This document shows positions 24,983 through 35,136 of a stretch of DNA of 64,000 nt, in pieces. Both the position numbers and the translations under genes were made by a program. Numbering within the stretch: position 1 is the stretch's first letter; every line of letters begins with the position of its first letter. Below the pieces are notes generated by a model. The model made no database searches and was not told where the DNA came from. It worked only from the letters and a program-made list of their open reading frames with translations. This stretch comes from Azolla caroliniana (Eukaryota; Polypodiophyta), in the NCBI GenBank assembly GCA_043228905.1, contig JBHGNT010000012.1:14508001-14572000 (forward strand). The letters are read 5' to 3'.

Positions 24983-25037
24983 TAGTATAGTGGTAAGGCT
25001 TAAAAATCGTTAACATGGAGGTACATGGTTCGAATCT
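24983..25037 (+). repeat. tRNA-related SINE-like fragment
   Basis: TAGTATAGTGGTAAGGC resembles an RNA polymerase III A box, and GGTTCGAATCT about 30 bases further on matches a B box. The spacing fits a tRNA-derived SINE head. A tRNA cloverleaf cannot be completed, so this is not a tRNA gene. The SINE body and tail are not clear because an LTR fragment follows directly. Confidence 0.5.
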
Positions 25038-25069
25038 TGCCCTATGCATGTAACAATCTTTTCTTCTAT

Positions 25070-25204
25070 TTACAAATTTGTCTCTTCATCCGGTGAGAGA
25101 CTCTCACCGACTTTCTTTATCCGGCTCTTGCCGGTTTTGCTTGATCCGGTTCTTACCGGGTCTCCCTATCGGTTCCTCCTTGCCGGTTCCATCCGGAGGG
25201 ACAA
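25070..25204 (-). repeat. Antisense fragment of a copia-2-type LTR
   Basis: The minus strand reads GTCCCTCCGGATGG, then GACCCGGTAAGAACCGGAT, then GGCAAGAGCCGGAT and CTCACCGGATGAAG. This matches in order the upstream part of the copia-2 5' LTR near 57915-58165. It has only two repeat-like units and lacks the rest of the LTR. Confidence 0.7.
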
Positions 25205-25246
25205 AAATGCAAATTTCACTTAGTGTGCGAATTACACTACGACAAC

Positions 25247-25290
25247 GTTATGTGTGTGTGTGTGTGTGTTTATGTATGTATGTATGTACA
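25247..25290. repeat. TG and TATG microsatellite
   Basis: About nine TG dinucleotides are followed by TATG repeats, next to the LTR fragment. Confidence 0.85.
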
Positions 25291-25602
25291 TGAGTGTGTG
25301 TAAGTCTAAGAATTTACGTGTTGGTTTATGTATGATGTTTGTACTTATATGTACCTGTAAAATATTTGTAGAGTAGTTGTGGCAACCCAGACAGAGAATA
25401 ATGGTGAGCAAAAGCGGCACGACAAGGTGAGCGACGACGGCAACAAAACGAGAACAGAGGTGGCAAAACAAGGACAGAAGCAACAAGGGGAGAAGAGGCG
25501 ACAACATCAATGGAGAGAGATGAGGAGGTAGAGCAAAGGAGGATGCAACAAAAATCTAAATTTAAAAAAATATGAATGTTTGAATATTATGTTTAGTACG
25601 AA

Positions 25603-25777
25603 TGTATGTATGTGCACGTAATGTATGCTTGCATGAATAAACATGAATGAATGTACATATGTGTATATATGTAATATGTAATATGTAATGTATGTATATT
25701 TGTATGTGTATGTGTATGCATAATACATATATGTGTGTGTGGATGTTTGTTTGTAATATGTATGTATGTGCATGTAT
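25603..25777 (+). repeat. Left arm of a long inverted repeat
   Basis: This TATG-rich arm (with GGATGTTTGTTTGTAATATG) is the reverse complement of sequence in 26228-26560. The pairing is specific enough, for example GTACATTCAT and ACATCCACACACATATATGC, to exceed chance similarity of two microsatellites. Confidence 0.75.
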
Positions 25778-26006
25778 AATATATATTGTTTGTAAGCATG
25801 AGACTACATTTAGTAGCGATGCATTCCCTTTTATATCTCTTTATCTCTCTTGTAGTTCATATGTCCGGGACTACACATGGTAGCCAGGATTTTGTATTTC
25901 ATTTTTATTCATGTTGTATCTCCAACCCTACACTCTATCGCATAGCACGGTGTTATATTTGTCACCGGCTTATGTACTCACCCATTGTAAAAATCTTTAT
26001 ATTCTA

Positions 26007-26105
26007 AGCCCTACCCCTCCCCACCTTTCTCCTATTTTCAGCCCTACCCCTCCCCTACTTTCTCCTATTTCTAGCCCTACCCCTTACCCATTTTTTCCTA
26101 TTCTC
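26007..26105. repeat. Three 33-bp tandem units in the loop of the inverted repeat
   Basis: AGCCCTACCCCTCCCC-type units begin at 26007, 26040 and 26073, each followed by TTTCTCCTATTT or a close variant. Confidence 0.85.
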
Positions 26106-26227
26106 ATTCAAACCCCTCTACCACATTATTTTTATTTTTTCTTTAGAATGTTTTCACTTTTATAACTTATCACTTTTATAGTTTAACTTAAACATTCATA
26201 CCCCTCGTATATATACATTAATTTTAC

Positions 26228-26560
26228 ATACACATACATACATATTACAAACAAACATCCACACACATATATGCATACACATACACATACAAATATACAT
26301 ACATTACATATTACATATATACACACATGTACATTCATATATCCATTCATTCATGTTTTTTTTTAAATTTTTTAAGAAGATATCCTGTCATTAGTGTAAC
26401 CATTTTTACAAGATATAAATTCTATGTGATTGGGGGGGGGGGGGGGGGGGGGGAACAACCATTCATTCATGTTTATTCATGTAAGCATACATATTTTATT
26501 CATACATTACATATATATATTCCTTCATTCATACATGCATACATTACGTGCACATACATA
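26228..26560 (-). repeat. Right arm of the inverted repeat, interrupted
   Basis: Segments 26228-26342 and 26459-26552 together mirror the left arm. Between them is a stretch of about 110 bp with a poly-T run and a G22 homopolymer, absent from the left arm. The arms are separated by about 450 bp. Confidence 0.7.
26432..26453. repeat. G22 homopolymer
   Basis: There are twenty-two consecutive G residues inside the segment that interrupts the right arm. Confidence 0.85.
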
Positions 26561-26624
26561 CATACATACATACATACATACATACATACATACATACATA
26601 CATACATACATTCATACTAAACAA

Positions 26625-27212
26625 TGTGACCCCTCACAAATCCCAATTTCGGCAATATTCGGTTCGGTATTCCGACTTAGTCCGAGTCGGAAACTCACAA
26701 CACTATGCCATAATTGGAATTGGCCGACGAACCAAACAATCGAGAGAGAAGTTCTTCTTAACCGTTGACAAATCAACGAAGCCGGAGCAAGTCCTGGGAT
26801 AATTGAACTAGCAATTATTGCAAGAAACCCAGACATATCAAGGCTGATTGCGGCGCCCTCAAAGGCAAAAACGACAAGGCTCAAAGAGTTGATTAGAAGG
26901 GTGGCTGGCATGAAGAGGTAAACTACATCAACTCTTCAGCCGAAGTATTGTTGGATGATCCCAACATCTTGTTCATAGAACACTCGGTCGAATCGGAAGT
27001 TCTGATTACTACTAATGAATCGAGCACATGGCTCCTAGATTCGGGTGCATCCTACCATGTGACCCCTCACAAATCCCAATTTTGACAATATCCGGTCTGG
27101 TATTCTGACTTAGTCCGAGTCGGAAACTCGCAGCAGTACGCTATAATTGGAATAGGTCGACCGTCTGAACAGTCAAGGGAGAAGTTCTTCCTGAACGTCG
27201 ACAAATCAGAGC
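26625..27212 (+). pseudogene. Scrambled copia gag and protease remnant
   Basis: The order is a protease C-terminal piece (SDLVRVGN, then FGQ-like REKFF), a CCHC knuckle piece (CKKPRHIKADCG near 26820), then the protease active-site region (STWLLDSGASYHVTP near 27030), then a second copy of the protease C-terminal piece. The sequence TGTGACCCCTCACAAATCCC begins both copies, at 26624 and about 27057. The simplest explanation is a tandem duplication of a gag-protease unit of about 432 bp, cut at its left end. Stops show it is dead. Confidence 0.75.
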
Positions 27213-27446
27213 TTTTACTAACAATTTTTTTGTTGTTTTGATGTTTTTTGCGTGTGAGCGAGGGGAATCTAACAAGGCTCGTCATGCTCTTCTCAGGATC
27301 AAAACAACACTCTAAACCCAGTATTCTTCTTTTTTGATCTCTTCTCTTTTTCTATTATGCGTTCTTTATGGTCGAATCAAATTGGTATTACGTTTTATTC
27401 TCTTTCTTTCTACCTCCTACTACGCTACGATTTTACTTATTATTAT

Positions 27447-27657
27447 GCATCGGGCCGAGCGTGTTTGCACTAATCGCACACGCTCAACTCATGGCCTTTT
27501 GCATATTGCGATATATATCCCACTCTCTCCTCTCTTGAACTCTTACGATAATAATTATTCTTGTGCATTGGGTCGAGCGTGTTTGCTCTAATCGCACACG
27601 CTTATCTCATGGCCGTTTTGCATATGATGTTGAGTATACCACTCTTCCCCTCTATTG
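27447..27657. repeat. Two 117-bp repeats, each with a hairpin
   Basis: Units begin GCATCGGGCCGAGCGTGTTTG at 27447 and GCATTGGGTCGAGCGTGTTTG at 27564. In each, GCGTGT and ACACGC are inverted around a 13-base spacer, giving a short stem-loop. Confidence 0.8.
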
Positions 27658-27975
27658 AGCCATCACTTGGCCGATTCTAAGGGATGACGTGGCCTTGACG
27701 AGGTGTATGTTGCCTACCTATGCCACTCTACTCTCTATTAAGCCATCAATTGGCCGATTCTATGGGATGTTGTGGCCTTGACAAGGTATATGTAGCTTAC
27801 ATATGCCACTTTCCTTTTTAATTAGCCATCAATTGGCCGATTCTAAGGGATGATGTGGCCTTGACGAGGTATATGTCACTTACCTATGCCACTTTCCTCT
27901 TTAATTAGCCATTACTTGGCCGATTCTAGGGATATGTGGTGGTCTTGAGGAGGTGCATGTCAACTACCCTAGGGT
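27658..27975. repeat. Four tandem 83-bp repeats
   Basis: Units start at 27658, 27741, 27824 and 27907 with AGCCAT(C/T)A(C/A)TTGGCCGATTCTA. They share GTGGCCTTGACGAGG and TATGCCACT. The last unit is more divergent and partial. It may be the edge of an LTR or satellite that I do not recognise. Confidence 0.88.
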
Positions 27976-28955
27976 TTCGTATCTTAGGGCATGTTTGATT
28001 CCATACACCTAATTGTTGATTATTTTAATTAAATTTTAATTTCATAAGTATTGTTTCACTTATATGATTTTCTAGTAATTATTATTTACCCGCCCACAAT
28101 TAACTCTCCTTTTTCCACTTCCTTTTCATGTATAAAGTATTTACATCATTTATTTTTAATGCAACCTTTACGTGTAGACTATTTTTTCGTATGGAGTGGC
28201 TTGTTGAACGATTTTTTTTTCAACGGGTCATCTAGGTTTAACTCTTATCATCAAGACTTAGAAAACGAGTAAAACCATATGAGTTCCCTTATTGATGTTT
28301 TACTCATGGATTTGAGTATTACATCTTTGCGCACAACACCGTCATCACTTGTATCAATTTGTGGCTTATGTCACAATTGTGCAAGTTATAACAATCATAT
28401 TGGGATGTATATGTGCATACCTTGCACTTCCCATTTATTTGTGACATTGTTTTTTTCGTAGGTAACACATGGGTTCTTTTTTTTTTCCCCTTGTTTTCGT
28501 CACTACTTAACTCTTATGAGTAGTGCCTTATTTTATCATTTTATCATCACGTTTGCTTATTGCTCGCAAGACTAGAATATTACTTGTGAGTGCACTTGTT
28601 TTTTCACGTAATACACTTTCTCGACCATATAATACATGATGGGTTGGCATTAATATAAGGCTATCTAGGAAATTTCATTGATGTAAGAACCATGGTTGAG
28701 CCTCGGGGGAGCCGCCATGATTACTCAAGATAGAGATCCGAGAAATACATCTTAGCTATGTTTTCCCCCATGGGTTTTAAAACACCATAGTGTTACCATA
28801 GTTATCGGATCTCGAATCACATCTCATATGTCTAGAGGGGTAAAGACATGAGATACTTTCTTGGATAAAGTTCTTTCAATCAAAATTTCAAGCATTCATT
28901 TTGCTTGTGTATTTTCTGAACCTCCTTATTTTATTGCATACCCACAGCGTGCATC
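27976..28955. other. Region where the chromovirus 5' LTR is expected but not found
   Basis: I see no match to the 3' LTR at 31985-32458 and no TGGTATCAGAGC primer site. The chromovirus gag starts at 28956 without a recognisable upstream border, so the 5' end seems deleted or replaced. Confidence 0.45.
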
Positions 28956-29840
28956 ATGGAACAAGTTTTGAACGCAGTTGGAACGATCTCTCCAAATGAG
29001 ACCTCTCAACCCCAATCCGCATCTCGCACACAAGCTGAGATCACTATTGAGCAATTGCTCACTACTACCTTGAATCAATTGGCCGAAATGAGACAGGCCA
29101 ATATGGCATTGGAAAAGAAATTCCAAGAATTAACTATTGAGTCCAAGAAAGAAGGTGAACCTTCCTTCGTAGTCACGCCTTTCAAGGGAGATAAGAAAGA
29201 AAGAACCGAGGAGGCTATTAGCACTTGGCTTGGTCGTTGGGAGTCTCACTTTGAGCTTCATCCCAAGCCCGATGCAGTAAAAATTGGTTATGTCGGTCGT
29301 GAGTTAGGTGGCCGAGCTGCTGCTTGGTGGCGTGGCCTAAGGACCGCAAAAAACTTACCCACAACTTGGGAAGGTTTCGTTGATGTTTTTAAGAAACAAT
29401 TCTTGCAGCCACCTTCTCAAACCGAACAAGCGCAACACTTGCTCACATTGTCTAGTAAGCCATTTACCTCTCTCGAGGATTATGTGCATCACGCTCGGAC
29501 CCAGATCCAAAAATCGGGACTTACGGGTGAGAAATGGTTTGTCGCTTGTTTTTTGAATGGTATTCCCAATGGGGATTATCATTGGATTGTCCATGACAAG
29601 GACCCCACAACTTTCGAGGAAGCCGTCAACATTGTGCTGCGATACCATAGGACTTCCAAGAAAGACCACAATAAACCTGAGTTCGCCAAAACTCCGAATG
29701 TCAAGTTCATTGGGAAACGTAAGCAATCCAGTGACACTCTTGACCGCGACTCAAAGAAACCGAACCTCTTCTGTGCATATTGCAAGAAGCGGGGCCACAC
29801 AAAGGTACCTAGGTCATTTAATTACAGAAAATGGCGTTGA
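28956..29840 (+). pseudogene. Chromovirus gag, cut inside the zinc knuckle
   Basis: The first about 280 residues are chromovirus-like Gag: a coiled N-terminus (EMRQANMALEKKFQEL), then AAAWWRGLRT, then FVDVFKKQFLQPPSQTEQ, typical of the retrotransposon gag domain, then a knuckle that starts at C273 (CAYCKKRGHT). After the His of the knuckle the sequence jumps to pol. The last Cys and everything to the RT thumb are lost, and the final residues of the ORF are out of frame. Confidence 0.85.
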
Positions 29841-31977
29841 AATTGAACCTTCTCGTATTGAAAAGGTTAAACTTTGGCCCATTCCTCGTAATATTCGTGA
29901 ACTTAGATCATTCTTAGGGTTTGTTGGATTTTTACGAAAATCAATTCGTAACTATTCCAAATTGACTACGCCATTAACTGACCTTTTAAAAGGTCATCCA
30001 CGTAAGTCTGTCAAACCAATTTCATGGAATGAACAACTTGACAAATCATTTGAGACACTCAAGGAGCATGTGTGTCAGGCTCCCACTCTTCTATTACCAG
30101 ACCCTTCTAAGCCTTTCTCAATTGAAACCGATGCTAGTGATTATGCTATTGGTGCCGTTCTTTATCAAGGTGGTCACCCTATTGCTTTTGAAAGTAAGAA
30201 GCTTGATGCTGCTCAATCTCGGTATTCGGTTCAAGAGAAAGAGTTGTTTGCGGTAATACACGCACTTAAAACATGGAGGCACTATCTCTATGGAAATAAA
30301 TTTGTGGTTACAACAGACCATCAATCATTAAAGTATTTTTGTGACCAGCCCGATCTTGTTGGTCGTAAAGGCCGTTGGGCTGACCTTATGCAAGATTTTG
30401 ATTTTTCCATACGATATCGCAAGGGTTCTATGAACACCGTTGCTGATGCTCTTAGTCGCATTAAAGAAGTTAACATGCTTAGCTTCACGGAAATAAAATC
30501 TGATCTTTTAGATCACCTTTGAGGGAAATACCTTGATGACAGTTATTTCTCAAAATACTGGACGAAAGCCGAATCTGGTTTAGATGCCGATACTAGCACC
30601 CTACCCTCGAAGGCGACCTTTCACATTACAAACGGTTTGCTCTACCGTAGTGGAAAGGTCTGTGTTCCAGATTTACCAAATGTTAAACAGAAAATTTTTC
30701 ATGAATGTCATGATGCACCATCTGTTGGTCATCCTGGAATACAACGCACACTCGTTCTCATCTCGTGTACTTTTTTCTGGCCTAAGATGCGCTCTGACGT
30801 GCATAAATACGTAACTCAATGCTTACAATGTCAGATTAATAAGTCGGAACGACTTAAAGCTGCTGGTCTTTTACATCCCTTAGATATTCCCAACAATAAA
30901 TGGGAAAGTATCTCGATGGATTTTATTGTTAGTTTACCTCGTACACAGAGGGGTCATGATGCCATATGGGTTGTCGTTGACAGGCTAACAAAATTAGCTA
31001 GATTTATTCCTACAAAAACCACGGTAACCGCTCAACAGTTGGCTTATCAATTTGTTGATGAGTTATTTCGTTTTTATGGATTACTGATGGATATTGTTAG
31101 TGATCGAGATTCCAAGTTTATTAGTGACTTTTGGACTCAGGTCTTTAAGAAACTAGAAACTACGTTGAGCATGAGTTCCGCAGATCATCCTCAGTCTGAT
31201 GGACAAACTGAACGAGTTAATCAAATTATTGAGGACATGCTTCGAGCTTATGTAGCAAAAACCCCTTCTAAGTGGGAGCAATACCTTCCTATCTTAGAAT
31301 TTGCCTATAATAGCTCTAAACATACATCCACTGGATATAGTCCTTTTATGTTGATGTATGGTTTTCAGCCACGTGCCCCAGTTGATGTCACGATTCATCG
31401 TGATACATTAGACAGTACACGCAATTTTTTGCAAGACATGAACCAAATGTTGCATATTGCCAAAGAAAATGTCAAGACAGCTCAAGATCGTGCTCGATTT
31501 TATGCTGATCAGGATAGACGTCCTCGTGCATTTACTATTGGTCAAAAAGTTTTTTTGCGTGTCCCGACTGATTCTACGTCATTATCTACGGGCAAGTGCG
31601 CTAAGTTAGCCCCACGATATTGTGGCCCATTTGAAATCCTTAAGCGAGTTGGGTCATCTGCTTATCACCTTGCCTTACCTCGTAACGTTGGTATTCATCC
31701 TGTTTTTCACGTCAGTCGTCTAAAACCATTTTTAGGCTCTGGTGATAACACCATCACAATCCAAGATCTTGTAACATTAGAGGATTTTTCTTACAAACCT
31801 CATGTTCCTGAACGAATTCTTGATTCTCGTACTAAACGTTTACGTTCTAAAGAGATTCGGCTATTCAAGATCAAATGGATGGATAAACCTATTGATGATG
31901 CCACATGGGAACGCGAGCATTCGCTTAAGGCACAATTTCCTCACTTTATATTGCAAGAGTGCAATCTTTTGAAGTAG
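29806..31977 (+). pseudogene. Chromovirus pol remnant: RT end, RNase H, integrase, chromodomain
   Basis: A single frame runs from YLGHLITENGVEI to the stop at 31977, broken only by TGA at 30520-30522. It holds the RT connection, RNase H (ETDASDYAIGAVL, TDHQSLKYF, ADALSRI), integrase HHCC (GHPGIQRT to CLQCQ), catalytic D/D/E in SMDFIVSLP, VSDRDSKF and DGQTERVN, and a C-terminal chromodomain near 31810-31940 (RLFKIKWMDKPIDDATWE). The chromodomain puts it in the chromovirus clade; in that clade this domain is linked to targeting of heterochromatin. RT catalysis and protease are absent, so any movement would need helper proteins. Confidence 0.9.
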
Positions 31978-31984
31978 GGGAGTA
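31974..31984 (+). other. Polypurine tract of the chromovirus
   Basis: GTAGGGGAGTA overlaps the pol stop and abuts the LTR start TGTTATG. Confidence 0.75.
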
Positions 31985-32458
31985 TGTTATGTACACATAA
32001 CGTTGGTGAGGGTAGGTCACTAATATTTACATTAGTGAAGGGTATGTTCACTATTATTAAAAAGGGAACTAATGATTGGATAGAATGAATGATATGTGCA
32101 TGCACTATCATGATTTAGACAACCAATGAATAGAGAGCCTTTTAGAAAGGCACATCTATTCAAGGGGCCTAGGAAAAGGTATAAATATGAGGCTTAGCTA
32201 CCCTCATAAGGATCATCACGTCGGAAAGCTGCTGTCGTAGACACCGGTGGTGCGGGCTAGGCTTTCGTCTCGACGATCGTGTTTATCTCTTCCAAGGTAT
32301 TAGTCATCCTAATATCCGGCGGTATGGGACGTCGGTGGTAGGTTGGCTATGTCTAGATCATAGCTCGGGGGTGGTCGGGTGGAACGGGTTCTTCTATCCA
32401 ATCTATTTTCTTCCTTTTTACTTGATTTGGTCTATTGATTAGTAATAGACTCTTAACA
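31985..32458 (+). repeat. 3' LTR of the chromovirus
   Basis: The 474-bp LTR begins TGTTATGTACACATAACG and ends GACTCTTAACA (TGTTA/TAACA ends). A TATAAATA box lies near 32189. GTTATGTACACATAAC forms a palindrome at its very start. Confidence 0.85.
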
Positions 32459-32692
32459 TATTCTGACTCGGTTCGCGTTGGAAACTAGCTGCATTACGCC
32501 ATAATTGGAATCAACCGACTGACCGAACAATTGAGGGAGAAGTTCTTCCCGACCACTGGCAAATCAACGAAGCCAGAGCAAGTCTTGGGATAATTGAACT
32601 AACAACTATTAAAAGAAACCTGGACATATCAAGGCCGATTGTTGCGCCCTCAAAGCCAAAAACGGCAAGGCTCAGAGAGCTGATCAGAAGGG
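32459..32692 (+). pseudogene. Copia protease and gag fragment, same scrambled order
   Basis: It resembles 27100-27200 followed by 26780-26890: a protease C-terminal piece ending near REKFFP, then KSTKPEQVLG, then a knuckle remnant (GHIKADC-like, mutated). It shares the protease-to-gag junction seen at 26777. It is interrupted on the left by the chromovirus LTR and on the right by another LTR. Confidence 0.65.
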
Positions 32693-32999
32693 TGTTGGCA
32701 TAAAGGCCGACTCCTTCCACTTTGTATCTATAAGTGTGAACACGTCCGATAGTTAGGGCTTGAGTATATATAAGCTCTAACCTAACATTGTAATTGAGAG
32801 AGAGATCGATCATCTTGTATCTTGAGTCTCATAGAGAGAGAGTTACAAAACAACAGAGAACTTCCATTGAAGCTCAAACAATGTCTATCATATGTTTCTT
32901 CTTCCTCTTCCCATTGTTGTATATTTGTGTCGTTTTCTACGCATAGATCACAGGTCCTCATACATACTTCCGCGCATTCTTTCGAACCTCCTTGCAACA
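32693..32999 (+). repeat. LTR of a truncated copia element
   Basis: About 307 bp from TGTTGGCATAAAGG to CCTTGCAACA (TGTTG/CAACA ends), with a TATATATAA box near 32765. A primer site follows immediately, so this is a 5' LTR. The left border is less certain, because flanking gag sequence also resembles TTGGCAT. Confidence 0.7.
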
Positions 33000-33001
33000 A
33001 C

Positions 33002-33013
33002 TGGTATCAGAGC
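33002..33013 (+). other. Primer binding site of the truncated copia
   Basis: TGGTATCAGAGC, initiator tRNA-Met type, two bases after the LTR end. Confidence 0.9.
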
Positions 33014-33060
33014 GACTTACTGTTTAGCAACGATGAAAAGACAGAGAGAAGAGGAACCCC

Positions 33061-34242
33061 AGTTGAATGAAAAGACCAGGTCAATGAGTCTTACTTCGAA
33101 AAGAACATGGCTTCAACATTTGGAACAAGAGTTGAAATCCAAAAGTTCGACCACAAAAACTTTGCCCTATGGAAGGAGATGATGCAAGACGTGCTGATCA
33201 TTCGAAGATAGGTTGAAGGCATTCAACATGGCGAAAAACCTACTTCAATGTTAGCCGAAGAGCGGAGATCAATAGATAAAATCGCACGCTCCACCATTCG
33301 AATGCACCTAGCCAAAAACGTCTACTTCAGTATGGCAAAGAAGATGACAACATTCTCTTTGTGGGAGAAGTTACAGATTGTGTATGAGAAGAAGTCCTCA
33401 TCTTAAAGATTGATACTAATTTGACAATTATTCAACATGAAGATGAGAGAGACCGATCCAACAACCTCCCACATCAACACCTTCAACTGGGTGTTGTTTG
33501 AACTCTCCTCCCAAGAGATCAACTTCGAAGAAGAAGTGAAAGCCCTTGCCCTCCTATCGAGCTTGCCAGCGAGTTGGGAGGTATTCTTCACGACTTTCTC
33601 CAATAGTAGCCCTAGGCTGAACTTGGACAAAATTATCGATCAAATCCTTACAGTTGAATGAAAAGACCAGGTCAGTGAGTCTTACTTCGAAAAGAACATG
33701 GCTTCAACATTTGGAACAAGAGTTGAAATCCAAAAGTTCGACCACAAAAACTTTGCCCTATGGAAGGAGATGATGCAAGACGTGCTGATCATTCGAAGAT
33801 AGGTTGAAGGCATTCAACATGGCGAAAAACCTACTTCAATGTTAGCCGAAGAGCGGAGATCAATAGATAAAATCGCACGCTCCACCATTCGAATGCACCT
33901 AGCCAAAAACGTCTACTTCAGTATGGCAAAGAAGATGACAACATTCTCTTTGTGGGAGAAGTTACAGATTGTGTATGAGAAGAAGTCCTCATCTTAAAGA
34001 TTGATACTAATTTGACAATTATTCAACATGAAGATGAGAGAGACCGATCCAACAACCTCCCACATCAACACCTTCAACTGGGTGTTGTTTGAACTCTCCT
34101 CCCAAGAGATCAACTTCGAAGAAGAAGTGAAAGCCCTTGCCCTCCTATCGAGCTTGCCAGCGAGTTGGGAGGTATTCTTCACGACTTTCTCCAATAGTAG
34201 CCCTAGGCTGAACTTGGACAAAATTATCGATCAAATCCTTAT
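33061..34242. repeat. 591-bp near-identical tandem duplication
   Basis: The units 33061-33651 and 33652-34242 differ, by my reading, at one base (AATGAGTC against AGTGAGTC) and at the junction. Each contains the same gag fragment with the same stop codons. Confidence 0.92.
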
Positions 34243-34333
34243 AGAGGACATTCAACGAAAATCGATGGGACTCACCATCGTCGAGTCGGTAGAAGCCCAC
34301 CACTCAACTGAGTCTATTAGAGTGATGATCTAA
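33110..34333 (+). pseudogene. Copia gag pseudogene, tandemly duplicated
   Basis: The frame from ATGGCTTCAACATTTGG reads a copia Gag start (FDHKNFALWKEMMQDVLI), breaks at a TAG about 35 codons in (RR*VEG), continues (SLWEKLQIVYEKK), then after another break reads DPTTSHINTFNWVLFELSSQ and ALLSSLPASWEVF, typical of the copia gag (UBN2-like) domain. Both duplicated units share these breaks, so decay came before the duplication. No knuckle, protease or pol follows. Confidence 0.85.
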
Positions 34334-34740
34334 TGTAAGCATATGATAAGGATATAATATATATGAAATAAGAAAGGAGAGGGAGAAAGTAGGGTGCTGA
34401 TCCACCTGACCACCCCCGAGTGAAGGGATCGAGACGGTGTCACGAGGTTTCCATGCCACAATGAGAAAATAACCTCTACCAATTTATGTGTGGTTATTCA
34501 AATCTTTATAAATGGTTATATAGAGTGCGAGGACTCGATGAGTAGGAGCAAGTGGGGGTTTAGGTGTCGTGAAGGATTTGCTTCACAATAGAAAAATAAA
34601 CTAAAATATTGTATTGAATAACATTTGAGAGACTTGATCTAGCAACATCACATACCAAATACAAGGCACATACAATTAGGCTAGGTCATTTGTTTTTTTA
34701 AAGTTATATTTTAATGTTTGTACTTATGCCATGTATATTT
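34334..34740. other. No gene seen; upstream edge of the gypsy-B LTR probably here
   Basis: AT-rich sequence after the copia gag remnant. An LTR start for gypsy-B must lie near or before 34740, but I cannot place it. Confidence 0.4.
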
Positions 34741-34880
34741 TCATGCATGAAAGCTCAAATAAGTGGGATGTCTAACATGCATCACATGTAATGCATGAAC
34801 GTCAAATGGCGATCATGCATCACATGCATTTCATGCACTTCATGCATGTCTTGTACCCTCACATGCATCATATGCATGGG
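34741..34880. promoter_or_regulatory. Cluster of ATGCAT (RY-type) palindromes
   Basis: About eight ATGCAT hexamers occur in 140 bp, mostly as CATGCAT. CATGCA is the RY element bound by plant B3 factors of the ABI3/FUS3/LEC2 group. Here it lies in the U3 part of an LTR, just upstream of its TATA box. Simple tandem drift is an alternative cause. Confidence 0.35.
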
Positions 34881-35099
34881 AGCACCTATTTAAAGAGGGG
34901 GATAACATGAGACGAGGAATCTTATTGTAATAGGAGGGACAAGCTATATTATTGTACAAGAAATATTTTGTAATCATCTTCAGATATCAATACAAGTTAT
35001 TTCCGTTTCTCCTCTTTCTTTGACAAGAAGCCCAATGCTTACTTCCCGGATTCGCGATTTTCTTTTCATTTGCTCTCGTACGCCGAGATCAACGTGACA
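34741..35099 (+). repeat. LTR of gypsy-B, 5' border uncertain
   Basis: The 3' border is set by CA at 35098-35099 followed at once by a primer-like site. A TATTTAAAG box lies near 34889. The upstream part carries a cluster of ATGCAT palindromes. The LTR start could be some tens of bases to the left of 34741. Confidence 0.55.
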
Positions 35100-35100
35100 G

Positions 35101-35117
35101 TGGTGAACCCAACGTGA
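35101..35117 (+). other. Primer binding site of gypsy-B
   Basis: TGGTGAACCCAACGTGA follows the LTR by one base. It begins with the TGG expected from a tRNA CCA end but is not the initiator-Met type. Which tRNA it uses is unknown. Confidence 0.6.
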
Positions 35118-35136
35118 AACATGGAAGTTAAGAGAG

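Larger units (their letters stand above)
28956..32458 (+). mobile_element. Internally deleted chromovirus (Ty3/gypsy)
   Basis: Gag, an RT C-terminus/RNase H region, integrase with chromodomain, a polypurine tract and a 3' LTR are present in order. The protease and the catalytic core of RT are missing through a deletion near 29806, and the 5' LTR is not visible. TATTC after the 3' LTR is a candidate target-site copy without its partner. The element lies in copia-derived sequence that resumes at 32459. Confidence 0.85.

Noticed and set aside
24983-25037. Possible tRNA gene
   Set aside because: A and B boxes are present, but acceptor and anticodon stems cannot be formed. A SINE-like fragment is more likely.
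25603-26620. CRISPR-like array from repeated short units
   Set aside because: The repeats are TATG/ACAT microsatellites and 33-bp tandem units without spacers, in a plant nuclear context.
28956-30522. Gag-pol fusion ORF as a natural gene
   Set aside because: The sequence jumps within the CCHC knuckle to the RT end. It is a deletion junction and not a designed fusion.
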